The notes under the pieces are model-generated. The model made no database searches and was not told where the DNA came from. It was given only the letters and a program-made list of their open reading frames with translations. 18,667 bases of DNA, taken from NCBI GenBank assembly GCA_946625715.1, contig CAMOTK010000012.1, forward strand, positions 1-18,667, given 5' to 3'. Numbering within the stretch: the first letter of the stretch is position 1; every line of letters begins with the position of its first letter. The position numbers and the translations under genes were made by a program. This document shows positions 11,763-18,667 of this stretch, piece after piece. This stretch comes from an uncultured Prevotella sp. Its GTDB lineage: Bacteria > Bacteroidota > Bacteroidia > Bacteroidales > Bacteroidaceae.

Positions 11763-13436
11763 TTGCTGAGCGCGCTGAAGGGCAATGTTGATGTGCGAAC
11801 AAATGTTGTCTGCGCCCACCAGTGTGTCGAAACCTGCCTTGTGGAGCGTGGAGCTGACTGCCGGGTTGACGCCCGAGAGCACAATCTGAATGCCCTCGCG
11901 CTGCGACATCAGGCAGAGGTTGGTCAGGTTGTGAATGCCCGTAGAGTCGACAAACGGCACCTTACGCATGCGGATGATGCGCACCTTCGGACGCTGATGG
12001 CGCAGGGCGCCCATGATTTCCTCAAACTTATTGCCGGCACCGAAGAAGTAGGGGCCGTTGATTTCGTAGACCTCCACGCCCTCGGGGATGGTCAGGTGCT
12101 CCAGGTTGCCCATCTGGAAGTCGCTGTCTTCCTGTTCGGGGTCAATCTCTTCGCTGATGACGCGCACGTCGGTGGTCTCAGCCATGCGGCGCATGAAGAG
12201 CAGACAGGCGCAGATGAGTCCCACCTCAATAGCAATGGTGAGGTCGAACACGATGGTCAGCAGGAAGGTGACCCAGAGCACGATGACGTCGCTCTTAGGG
12301 TTGTGCATAATGTTGACAAACGAACGCCAGCCACACATGTTATAGCTCACGACAACGAGCACGCCGGCCAGACAAGCCATCGGGATATACTGCGCCAGCG
12401 GCATGAAGAACAGGAAGATGAGCAACAGCACGGCGGCGTGAACGATGCCGGCAATGGGCGAGCGGCCGCCGTTGTTGATGTTGGTCATGGTGCGGGCAAT
12501 GGCACCCGTGGCCGGTATGCCGCCAAAGAGTGGCGAAGCCAGGTTGGCCAAGCCTTGGGCTATCAGTTCGGTGTTGGAGTTATGGTGGTCGCCTATCACA
12601 CCGTCGGCCACCGTGGCCGAGAGCAGGCTCTCGATGGCGCCCAGGATGGCAATGGTGATGGCGGGCGTGACCAGCAGTTTGATGGTGTCCCACGACATTT
12701 CTGGCACGGCGGCGCCTGGCAGCGTATTGCTAATAGAGAAGCGGTCGCCAATGGTCTCTATCGACGTCACACCGGCATATTGGCGCAGCAGCAGTGCGGC
12801 CACCGTCATCAGAATGATAGCCACCAGCGAACCAGGAATCTTCTTCGACACCTTCGGCGTGAGCGCAATGACGACCACGCTCAGCAGACCCACGGCCGCA
12901 CTCCACGGGTCGACGGTCTGCACGTGACTGCCATAGGCAATCCATTTCTCAACGAAGTCGGCCGGAACGTTGTCGATGGTCATGCCCAGCAGGTCTTTCA
13001 CCTGAGTGGTGAAGATGGTCACGGCAATACCACTGGTGAAGCCCACGATGATGGGATAAGGAATGTACTTGATGATGGTGCCCAGATGGAGCACGCCAAA
13101 CATGATGAGAAACACGCCGGCCATGAGTGTGGCAATGGCCAAGCCTTCCATGCCGTACTGCTGGATGACGCCATAAATAATAATAATGAATGCGCCCGTA
13201 GGTCCGCCAATCTGAACCTTCGAGCCGCCAAAGACCGAAATAATCAGTCCGGCCACAATGGCGGTGATGATGCCCTTTTCAGGCGTCACGCCCGAAGCAA
13301 TGCCAAAGGCAATGGCCAGCGGAAGGGCCACGATGCCTACAATAAGACCTGCCATGAGGTCGCGCGAAAAATCCTGTCGCGAATAGTGCTTCAACGTCTG
13401 AAGCAACTTGGGTTTAAAGTCTAATTTTTTATCCAT
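11751..13436 (-). CDS. SulP-family anion transporter with STAS domain
   Basis: This inner-membrane SLC26/SulP transporter of 561 residues has a membrane domain (about 20-420) with the family signature (LMAGLIVGIVALPLAIAFGI, QIGGPTGAFIIIIYG, SLLSATVADGVIGDHHNSN, GGIPATGAIART). A C-terminal STAS domain (about 440-555) contains PFVDSTGIHNL with the phosphorylation-type D-S-T-G at 497-500. Substrates in the family include sulfate, bicarbonate and dicarboxylates; the sequence does not decide which. The frame is open 23 codons further upstream, but ATG at 13436 gives the usual MDKKLDFKPK start and lies just after a perfect promoter. It converges on lutC and diverges from the lipoprotein gene. Confidence 0.9.
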   Translation of the reverse strand: MDKKLDFKPKLLQTLKHYSRQDFSRDLMAGLIVGIVALPLAIAFGIASGVTPEKGIITAIVAGLIISVFGGSKVQIGGPTGAFIIIIYGVIQQYGMEGLAIATLMAGVFLIMFGVLHLGTIIKYIPYPIIVGFTSGIAVTIFTTQVKDLLGMTIDNVPADFVEKWIAYGSHVQTVDPWSAAVGLLSVVVIALTPKVSKKIPGSLVAIILMTVAALLLRQYAGVTSIETIGDRFSISNTLPGAAVPEMSWDTIKLLVTPAITIAILGAIESLLSATVADGVIGDHHNSNTELIAQGLANLASPLFGGIPATGAIARTMTNINNGGRSPIAGIVHAAVLLLIFLFFMPLAQYIPMACLAGVLVVVSYNMCGWRSFVNIMHNPKSDVIVLWVTFLLTIVFDLTIAIEVGLICACLLFMRRMAETTDVRVISEEIDPEQEDSDFQMGNLEHLTIPEGVEVYEINGPYFFGAGNKFEEIMGALRHQRPKVRIIRMRKVPFVDSTGIHNLTNLCLMSQREGIQIVLSGVNPAVSSTLHKAGFDTLVGADNICSHINIALQRAQQLLH

Positions 13437-13445
13437 AATGCGCTG

Positions 13446-13476
13446 CAAAGGTAGGAAAAAAGTTAATAATCGCAAA
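13446..13476 (-). promoter_or_regulatory. Consensus promoter of the SulP gene
   Basis: TTTG (13476-13473), 19 nt of spacer, TACCTTTG (13453-13446): an exact Bacteroidetes pair. Only 9 nt lie between the -7 box and the ATG at 13436, so the mRNA would be nearly leaderless if that start is right. Confidence 0.78.
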
Positions 13477-13505
13477 AGAAAGTAACAAGTAATTGGAAAA
13501 ACCAC

Positions 13506-13513
13506 TATCTTTG
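13506..13513 (+). promoter_or_regulatory. -7 promoter box of the Ala-rich lipoprotein gene
   Basis: TATCTTTG matches TAnnTTTG and lies 49 nt before the ATG, with an AT-rich leader. No -33 TTTG is seen at normal spacing. It is back to back with the SulP promoter. Confidence 0.6.
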
Positions 13514-13562
13514 CCGACGTATATCAAGAGAAAGCATTTTAACTTTTTTATTAACTAAACGT

Positions 13563-14198
13563 ATGAAAAAGATTTTATTTATGGCGATGGCTGCCGTAGC
13601 CATCAGTTTCGCATCGTGTGGCAATAAGGCTGCACAGCAGGAAGCAGCCGAAGTGGCTGACTCAGTAGAGGTAGTTGACGTAGACGCTGCTGCCCAGGAC
13701 ATCATTTCGCAGTTGCAGAGTGGCGACGCTTCGGCCGTTCAGACGGCTCTCGAGGCTGCCAAGGCCAAGGCTGCCGAGTTGATTGCCAGCAACCCCGACG
13801 CTGCCAAGGAGTATCTGGAGAAGGTACAGACCTACGTGAAGGAGAATGCTGAGAAGATTAAGGCCGTGGTGGGCGACAACGCTGCCGCTGCTGCCGCTCT
13901 GGCTGGCTTCACCGAGGCTCCTGCCGAGACCATCATCAACACGCTGCAGTCGACGCTGACCAACGGCGAAACTGCTGCCGAGGCCACCAAGGCTGCTGCC
14001 GAGGGTACCGTCGAAGCTGCCAAGGCTGCTCCTGAGGCTGTCAAGGCTGCTGCCGAACAGAAGGCACAGGAAGTGAAGGCTGCTGCCGAGCAGAAGGCCA
14101 ACGAGGCTGTAGACAACGCCAAGAAGAAGACCAACGAGGCCATTGACAACGCCGCCAACGACGCTGCCAACAAGCTGAAGAAGGGCCTGGGTCTCTAA
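13563..14198 (+). CDS. Ala-rich lipoprotein with LEA/apolipoprotein-like 11-residue repeats
   Basis: The 211-residue product has a lipoprotein signal (MKKILFMAMAAVAISFASC, lipobox FASC, Cys19) and is exported and lipid-anchored. About 60 of 211 residues are Ala and most others are Lys, Glu, Gln, Asn or Asp, predicting almost entirely amphipathic helix. Residues 160-203 are four consecutive 11-residue repeats (VKAAAEQKAQE, VKAAAEQKANE, AVDNAKKKTNE, AIDNAANDAAN). This period is typical of LEA group 3 proteins and apolipoproteins, which fold along membranes or on drying. No enzyme domain is seen and the function is unknown; an envelope spacer, lipid-binding or stress-protective role is inference. 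The gene is monocistronic, with its own -7 box and a strong terminator (14221-14258). Confidence 0.85.
   Translation: MKKILFMAMAAVAISFASCGNKAAQQEAAEVADSVEVVDVDAAAQDIISQLQSGDASAVQTALEAAKAKAAELIASNPDAAKEYLEKVQTYVKENAEKIKAVVGDNAAAAAALAGFTEAPAETIINTLQSTLTNGETAAEATKAAAEGTVEAAKAAPEAVKAAAEQKAQEVKAAAEQKANEAVDNAKKKTNEAIDNAANDAANKLKKGLGL
14040..14171 (+). repeat. Four 33-bp coding repeats (11 residues each)
   Basis: Units 14040-14072, 14073-14105, 14106-14138 and 14139-14171. The first two are nearly identical at DNA level (shared AAGGCTGCTGCCGA); the third and fourth are diverged but keep the frame and charge pattern. This suggests growth of the protein by tandem duplication. Confidence 0.8.
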
Positions 14199-14220
14199 AT
14201 CCATACCATTTTCGCTGAAC

Positions 14221-14258
14221 AAAACGGGGCATTCGTTGAACGAATTTGCCCCGTTTTT
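14221..14258 (+). terminator. Rho-independent terminator after the Ala-rich lipoprotein gene
   Basis: AAAACGGGGCA (14221-14231) pairs perfectly with TGCCCCGTTTT (14247-14257), a smaller TTCG/CGAA stem lies inside, and T-rich sequence follows. It lies 22 nt after the stop codon. The A-tract on the left arm could also allow termination on the opposite strand. Confidence 0.9.
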
Positions 14259-14276
14259 AGTAAATGCTTACCTTTG
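14245..14276 (+). promoter_or_regulatory. Consensus promoter of the DUF4353 operon
   Basis: TTTG (14245-14248), 20 nt of spacer, TACCTTTG (14269-14276). The -33 box lies inside the right arm of the upstream terminator hairpin. The predicted start is about 14282, giving a leader of about 45 nt before the ATG at 14327. Confidence 0.78.
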
Positions 14277-14326
14277 TCTTCGTAATCACACGTATTTAAT
14301 AACCAAATTAAAAAACTGTTGGAACT

Positions 14327-15814
14327 ATGATGAAAAAGGCAATGACTTATATGATGCTTCTCGCATCAATCGTGGTGGCAACCTGCTGCACCGCCGACAG
14401 CGTGACTGACGACGAAGGCTCCGCCTCCACATGGGAAGGCGAAACGACGTATGCTACCAATACCGGCACACTGGCCGACAACAACGTTGCCGTGGTTTGG
14501 ACCTCAGAGGGTGCAACGGTCGACGTGGCCAACAACATCAGCAGTCTGGTGAAGGCCACCATCACCGGCGGACACGTCTGCCTGCTGGCCGACCCGTCGC
14601 TGGCCGAGGAAGTGACCTACACCCTCTCGGGCACCAGCACCGACGGCTCGTTCTACATGGATGGCGAGTACAAGGCTACCTTCGTGCTCAACGGACTGAC
14701 GCTCACCAGCAACCGCACCGACAGCGCTGCCATCAACATCCGCGACGGCAAGCGCATCGCCATAGCACTGGCCGACGGTACCGTCAACACCCTGCAGGAC
14801 CGCTCCGGCGGCTCGCACAAGGCCTGCATGATGGTCAACGGCCACACGGAGTTTCAGGGTAGTGGCACGCTCAACCTTACGGGTAAGACTGCCCACGCCT
14901 TCTGGGGCGACGAGTATGTGGAGCTGAAGAAGTCGACGGGCACCATCAACGTGAAGAGTGCCGTGACCGACGGGTTCAACATCAACCAGTACTTCTACAT
15001 GAAGGGGGGCGTCATCAACATCGACGGTTCTGTGGGCGACGACGGCATTGCCGTGCAACTGACCGACGACGCTTCCGACGAGCAGAACGGCCAGGTCATC
15101 ATCGACGACGGTACGCTGAACATCAGCGTGACAGGCAGTTCGGCCAAGGCTCTCAAGAGCGAAGGTGCCATGACCATCAACGGCGGCACGCTCACGCTGT
15201 CGTCATCCAAGAACGAGGCCATCGAGAGCGAGAGCACACTGACCATCAACGGCGGCTACGTCTATACTCAGGCTTCCGACGACGCCATCAACTCGGCCAG
15301 CCACCTGACCATCAACGGCGGCTACGTCATGGGCTACTCTACGGGCAACGACGGCATCGATGCCAACGGCAACATGTACATCAAGGGCGGCACCGTCTAT
15401 GCTATCTGTGCCGGTGGAGCCGAGGTGGCCCTCGATGCCAACACCGAAGGCGGCTACAAGCTCTACGTCCAGGGGGGCAACGTTATTGCCATCGGCGGAC
15501 TGGAGAGGGGTGCTTCGCTCTCGCAGAGCTGCTATCAGGCCTCGTCGTGGAGCATAAACACCTGGTACTCGCTGACCAACGGCACTGAGACCATCGCCTT
15601 CAAGACCCCGTCGTCGGGCGGCAACGGCCTCGTACTGAGCGCCTCGTCGCAGCCCACAGTCCTTTCGGGCGTCAGCACCAGCAACGGCACCACCATCCTC
15701 AACAACATGATGGTCGTCAGTCCCACCGTCTCGGGCGGCAGCAGCGTCTCGCTCTCCACCTACTCTGGCGGCAACGGCATGGGTCCCGGCATGGGTCCCG
15801 GCGGTCGCTGGTAA
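14327..15814 (+). CDS. Cthe_2159/DUF4353 beta-helix carbohydrate-binding protein, probable lipoprotein
   Basis: Members of this family, founded on Clostridium thermocellum Cthe_2159, form a calcium-binding right-handed beta-helix that binds acidic plant polysaccharides or cellulose. The 495-residue product begins with a signal peptide ending in a Cys pair (IVVATCCTAD), probably a lipoprotein site. The family core follows: YTLSGTSTDGSFYMDGEYKATFVLNGLTLTSN, AAINIRDGKRIAIALADGTVNTLQD, then GTLNLTGKTAHAFWGDEYVEL. Regular beta-helix coils of 22-23 residues follow (TINGGTLTLSSSKNEAIES, TINGGYVYTQASDDAINSA, TINGGYVMGYSTGNDGIDA), with acidic turns suited to Ca2+. The tail is Gly/Met/Pro-rich (GNGMGPGMGPGGRW) and lacks a sorting domain. 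It is the first gene of an exported-protein operon. Polysaccharide binding is inferred from the family. Confidence 0.88.
   Translation: MMKKAMTYMMLLASIVVATCCTADSVTDDEGSASTWEGETTYATNTGTLADNNVAVVWTSEGATVDVANNISSLVKATITGGHVCLLADPSLAEEVTYTLSGTSTDGSFYMDGEYKATFVLNGLTLTSNRTDSAAINIRDGKRIAIALADGTVNTLQDRSGGSHKACMMVNGHTEFQGSGTLNLTGKTAHAFWGDEYVELKKSTGTINVKSAVTDGFNINQYFYMKGGVINIDGSVGDDGIAVQLTDDASDEQNGQVIIDDGTLNISVTGSSAKALKSEGAMTINGGTLTLSSSKNEAIESESTLTINGGYVYTQASDDAINSASHLTINGGYVMGYSTGNDGIDANGNMYIKGGTVYAICAGGAEVALDANTEGGYKLYVQGGNVIAIGGLERGASLSQSCYQASSWSINTWYSLTNGTETIAFKTPSSGGNGLVLSASSQPTVLSGVSTSNGTTILNNMMVVSPTVSGGSSVSLSTYSGGNGMGPGMGPGGRW
15325..15416 (+). repeat. 92-nt block shared with the last gene of the window
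   Basis: This stretch and 18576-18667 are identical at 89 of 92 positions, including a 30-nt and a 55-nt perfect run. Both encode the coil VMGYSTGNDG(I/L)DANGNMYIKG and following residues in the same frame. Confidence 0.9.
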
Positions 15815-15853
15815 GTGAAACAACAAAACAAGAATCCTACAAAACAGCGCACT

Positions 15854-16273
15854 ATGAATAAGAAAAAAATCTTGATGAGCACCGCGCTCCTCGCAGCAGG
15901 ACTGACGGCCCAGGCCGAGTCCTACACCTACCTGAACATCGAGAAGACCGACGGTACGGCTGCCTCTATCACCGCTGTGGGCACCACCATCAGCTTTGCC
16001 AACGGCATGCTGACGGCCCAGAACGGCACCGAGACCCTCACGTTTGCACTGAGCGAAGTGAGCAACATGTTCTTCTCGAACGAACTGAACGCCACCGGCA
16101 TCAGCGCCACCCTCACCGGGCTGCCTGCCGACAACCAGGGCCAGTCACAGGCCGACGGCATCTACAACCTACAGGGCCAGCGCATAGGCGACCTCAGCAG
16201 TCGCAACACCCTGCGCCGCGGCATCTATATCATCAGACAAAACGGAAACTCAACCAAGACATTCGTCAAATGA
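15854..16273 (+). CDS. Small exported protein: one beta domain plus C-terminal sorting-like domain
   Basis: The 139-residue product has a signal peptide (MNKKKILMSTALLAAGLTAQA). A domain of about 50 residues follows (TISFANGMLTAQNGTETLTF, ALSEVSNMFFSNE), of a kind common in Prevotella/Bacteroides secreted proteins. It ends in a C-terminal region GIYNLQGQRIG...RRGIYIIRQNGNSTKTFVK, resembling type IX secretion or related C-terminal sorting domains. No catalytic domain remains. The start at 15854 is chosen because it opens directly into the signal peptide; an upstream in-frame GTG at 15815 would bury it. It is 39 nt after the first DUF4353 gene and overlaps the next by ATGA (16270-16273). The function is unknown; a structural or assembly partner of its neighbours is inference. 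Confidence 0.8.
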   Translation: MNKKKILMSTALLAAGLTAQAESYTYLNIEKTDGTAASITAVGTTISFANGMLTAQNGTETLTFALSEVSNMFFSNELNATGISATLTGLPADNQGQSQADGIYNLQGQRIGDLSSRNTLRRGIYIIRQNGNSTKTFVK

Positions 16274-17298
16274 AACGCCAACTGCTTATCATCTTCGCCA
16301 TGCTGCTCACGGCCGCCGTGCCCGCACTGGCCATCAGCAACAATACCGTCGAGATTGTCTACAACGGCTCTACTGCTACTGTGACCATCGCATCGAACAT
16401 TCAGAACTACGTCACCGTGAGCAGCGGCACGTCGTCGCACGTCGTGCTGACTCAGGCCGACACCTTCGCCGGTGTCGACCCCACGACCGCCAACACCGAC
16501 GGCGAAATCACCTACTCGCTCTCGGGCACCAGCTCCGACGGCTCGTTCACGCTCAACGGTTCCTACAAGTGTGTTGTGGCCCTCAACGACCTGACGCTCC
16601 ACAACACTGCCGGCCCCGCCCTCATCCTGCTCAATGGCAAGCGTGTTGAGGTCAGCGCCAAGAACGGCACAACCAACACCCTGAGCGACGCCGTGCTCTA
16701 CGACACCGACGGCACCACCCTACTCTACAACGGCTGCATACACTGCAAGGGCCATCTGAAGCTGAAGGGCAAGGGCACGCTCAACGTCACGGGCAATGCC
16801 GCACACGCCATCTACAGCAAGGAGTACTGTGAGGTGAAGAACTGCACCGTCAACGTCACAAAGGCTGTCAAGGACGGTCTGCACTGCAAGGAGTACTTCC
16901 TCATGGAGAGCGGCACGCTGAACATTGCCAACACCGGCGACGACGCCCTGCAGGTGGAGTATGCCAACGACGTCATCACGGCCGAAACTACCGACCACGA
17001 AGACGAGAACACCGGCAACTTCTACCAGACTGCCGGCACGCTGACCTTCCAGAGCTTCGGCGGCTATGCCATCAAGGCCGACGGCACCATCCGCTACGAC
17101 GGCGGTTCGCGCAACTTCGACTCGTCGAAGACGCTCGTCAGCGCCGGCATCGACGGCTTGAAAGCCAGCACGGTCGAGAACGGCGAAACCGTGGTCTACG
17201 ACCTGCGCGGTCGGGTTGTGCCCGCCACTCAGAGCCTTACGAAGGGCATCTATATCGTCAAGAACGGCACCAAGGCTACAAAGAAATACGTAAAGTAA
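16270..17298 (+). CDS. DUF4353 beta-helix protein with C-terminal sorting-like domain
   Basis: The 342-residue product has a signal peptide (MKRQLLIIFAMLLTAAVPALA), then the Cthe_2159-like domain: VEIVYNGSTATVTIASNIQNYV, EITYSLSGTSSDGSFTLNGSYKCVVALNDLTL, LNGKRVEVSAKNGTTNTLSD, GTLNVTGNAAHAIYSKEYCEVKN, KDGLHCKEYFLMESGTLNI. It ends YDLRGRVVPATQSLTKGIYIVKNGTKATKKYVK, the same C-terminal domain type as the preceding small protein. The beta-helix part is shorter than in the two paralogues: the coils that carry TINGG repeats there are mostly missing. The carbohydrate-binding role is inferred from the family. Translation is probably coupled to the preceding gene. Confidence 0.86.
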   Translation: MKRQLLIIFAMLLTAAVPALAISNNTVEIVYNGSTATVTIASNIQNYVTVSSGTSSHVVLTQADTFAGVDPTTANTDGEITYSLSGTSSDGSFTLNGSYKCVVALNDLTLHNTAGPALILLNGKRVEVSAKNGTTNTLSDAVLYDTDGTTLLYNGCIHCKGHLKLKGKGTLNVTGNAAHAIYSKEYCEVKNCTVNVTKAVKDGLHCKEYFLMESGTLNIANTGDDALQVEYANDVITAETTDHEDENTGNFYQTAGTLTFQSFGGYAIKADGTIRYDGGSRNFDSSKTLVSAGIDGLKASTVENGETVVYDLRGRVVPATQSLTKGIYIVKNGTKATKKYVK

Positions 17299-17319
17299 TA
17301 CAAAAATCACTGAAACACA

Positions 17320-18667
17320 ATGAAACACACCATCCTTATCTCAATAGGGCTGCTTATGGCAGCAACCGCCGGTCGGGCTCAAACGCTGAACGTGGTGACG
17401 GGCAACGTCACGACACAGTTCAGCGCCGACCAGGCCGGCAAGATGGCTTACAGCGACAACGGTGCCTCGCTGACCATCAACGGAAAAACCTACAACACCA
17501 GCGACATCACGCAGATGTATGTAGACGAAAGCAGCGTCACCGACAATGCCGTGAAGGTGGCCTACAACGGCACGACTGCCAGCGTCACCATCGCCGGCAA
17601 CATTGCCGCCCAAATGACGGCCGTGGTGAAGAACGCCCACGTGGCCCTCTACCAGGCCGACGACGTGGCCGACGAAATCACCTACACCCTCTCGGGCACC
17701 AGTACCGACGGTTCGTTCTACATGGACGGTGAGTACAAGTGCACCATCGCCCTCAACGGCCTGACACTGCACAACCCCGACAGTGCGGCCATCAACATCC
17801 GCGACGGCAAGCGCATCGGCGTGCTGCTCACCGACGGCACCACCAACACCCTCACCGACGGCAAGAACGGTTCGCAGAAAGCCTGCTTCGCCGTGAAGGG
17901 CCACGCCGAGTTCACTGGCGGCGGCACGCTCAACATCACGGGCAACACGGCTCATGCCTTCTGGGGCAAGGAGTATGTGCAACTGAAGAAGAAGACGGGC
18001 ACCATCAACGTCCTTGGGGCTGTGAACGACGGCTTCAACGTCAACCAATACTTCCTGCAGAACGGCGGCACGGTCAGCATCAAGGGCGTGGGCGACGACG
18101 GCATTGCCGTGAGCTACAAAACGGATGACAACGACCAGATTATTCCCCTCACGGAAGATGCTGACAACACTGGTTCGATGACCATCAACGGCGGCACGCT
18201 CACCGTAGCCGTCACAGCAGCCGACTCGAAGGGCCTGAAGACCGAAGGTGTCATGACCTTCAACGACGGCACCATCACCGTGACCAACACCGGCACCAGC
18301 ACCAGTTCCGGCGGCAACCGTCCTGGCGGCGGTGGTGGCTGGGGCGGCTGGGGAGGCTGGGGCGGTTCGTCCTCATCGTCTACCAGCAGTGCTTCGAAGG
18401 CCATCAAGGCCGAAGGCGCCCTCACCATCGCCGGCGGCACCATCTACGCCACGGCCAGCAGCCACGAGGCCATCGAGTCGAAGAGTACTATCGACATCAC
18501 CGGCGGCACCGTCTATGCCCAGTCGTCCGACGACGCCATCAATGCGGCCAGCCACTTCACCATCAGCGGCGGCACCGTCATGGGCTACTCTACGGGCAAC
18601 GACGGTCTCGACGCCAACGGCAACATGTACATCAAGGGCGGCACCGTCTATGCTATCTGTGCCGGTG
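17320..18667 (+). CDS. DUF4353 beta-helix protein with N-terminal beta domain (partial, cut at window end)
   Basis: The ATG at 17320 opens a frame that runs to the window edge (449 complete codons visible). A signal peptide (MKHTILISIGLLMAATAGRAQ) is followed by a small beta domain (KMAYSDNGASLTINGKTYNT, SDITQMYVDES) like the core of the 15854 protein. The DUF4353 domain then closely follows that of the 14327 protein: EITYTLSGTSTDGSFYMDGEYK, AAINIRDGKRIGVLLTDGTTNTLTD, TAHAFWGKEYVQLKKKTGTIN, and TINGG-type coils. A Gly/Trp-rich insert (about residues 327-350, GGGGGWGGWGGWGG followed by a Ser run) interrupts the coils. The end, and hence any C-terminal sorting domain, lies outside the window. 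It is 21 nt after the previous gene, in the same operon. Confidence 0.88.
   Translation, partial: MKHTILISIGLLMAATAGRAQTLNVVTGNVTTQFSADQAGKMAYSDNGASLTINGKTYNTSDITQMYVDESSVTDNAVKVAYNGTTASVTIAGNIAAQMTAVVKNAHVALYQADDVADEITYTLSGTSTDGSFYMDGEYKCTIALNGLTLHNPDSAAINIRDGKRIGVLLTDGTTNTLTDGKNGSQKACFAVKGHAEFTGGGTLNITGNTAHAFWGKEYVQLKKKTGTINVLGAVNDGFNVNQYFLQNGGTVSIKGVGDDGIAVSYKTDDNDQIIPLTEDADNTGSMTINGGTLTVAVTAADSKGLKTEGVMTFNDGTITVTNTGTSTSSGGNRPGGGGGWGGWGGWGGSSSSSTSSASKAIKAEGALTIAGGTIYATASSHEAIESKSTIDITGGTVYAQSSDDAINAASHFTISGGTVMGYSTGNDGLDANGNMYIKGGTVYAICAG
18576..18667 (+). repeat. 92-nt block shared with the first DUF4353 gene
   Basis: Second copy of the block at 15325-15416 (89 of 92 identical). The 55-nt perfect run 18613-18667 continues to the window edge, so the shared block may be longer. 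Confidence 0.9.

Noticed and set aside
11763..13424. 553-codon open frame opposite the SulP gene
   Set aside because: The SulP protein on the other strand is clearly real. The antisense product is His/Asp/Gly/Gln-rich without recognisable motifs.
13437..13505. 23-residue N-terminal extension of the SulP protein
   Set aside because: This stretch contains the consensus promoter of the gene, so it should not be transcribed as coding sequence. ATG at 13436 is preferred.

Overview
The window looks like chromosomal DNA from a GC-rich member of the Bacteroidales, most likely Prevotellaceae or a close relative. Most intergenic gaps carry the Bacteroidetes -7 promoter element TAnnTTTG, in three cases with a TTTG -33 box 19-20 bp upstream. 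Translation starts lack Shine-Dalgarno sequences. The gene content also fits: a Bacteroidetes-type LptD, Cthe_2159-like (DUF4353) surface proteins, and C-termini of the 'IYNLQGQ...GIYI' kind. Species cannot be decided from the sequence alone.

Layout. 1-601 (minus) is the start of mfd, cut by the window edge. It is divergent from a polyprenol-phosphate mannosyltransferase gene (696-1469). The AT-rich gap 1470-1839 holds a hairpin and two adjacent tandem arrays with the same 22-bp period but unrelated sequence. 1840-2383 is a compact toxin-antitoxin operon on the minus strand, with its own consensus promoter, operator-like inverted repeat and terminator; the 53-codon antitoxin gene overlaps the toxin gene by 50 nt. 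2470-4506 (minus) is a Zn/Cd-type P1B ATPase with a His-rich N-terminus and a frameshift-prone heptanucleotide repeat inside the reading frame. It diverges from lptD (4641-7439), and a perfect palindrome lies between the two.

7535-11762 is an aldA-lutA-lutB-lutC operon. Together these genes would oxidise lactaldehyde to L-lactate and then to pyruvate, which is the end of the fucose/rhamnose route. A second heptanucleotide array fills the aldA-lutA gap, while lutA/lutB and lutB/lutC overlap by ATGA. A SulP-STAS anion transporter gene (11751-13436, minus) converges on lutC and overlaps its last 12 nt. It diverges from a gene for a small Ala-rich lipoprotein (13563-14198) that ends in LEA/apolipoprotein-like 11-residue helical repeats.

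14327 to the window end is an operon of at least four exported proteins. Three are Cthe_2159-like beta-helix carbohydrate-binding paralogues and one is a small protein. Across them a small beta domain, the beta-helix domain and a C-terminal sorting-like domain occur in different combinations. Two of the paralogues share an almost identical 92-nt block. This cluster and the short-repeat loci are the most novel-looking parts of the window.
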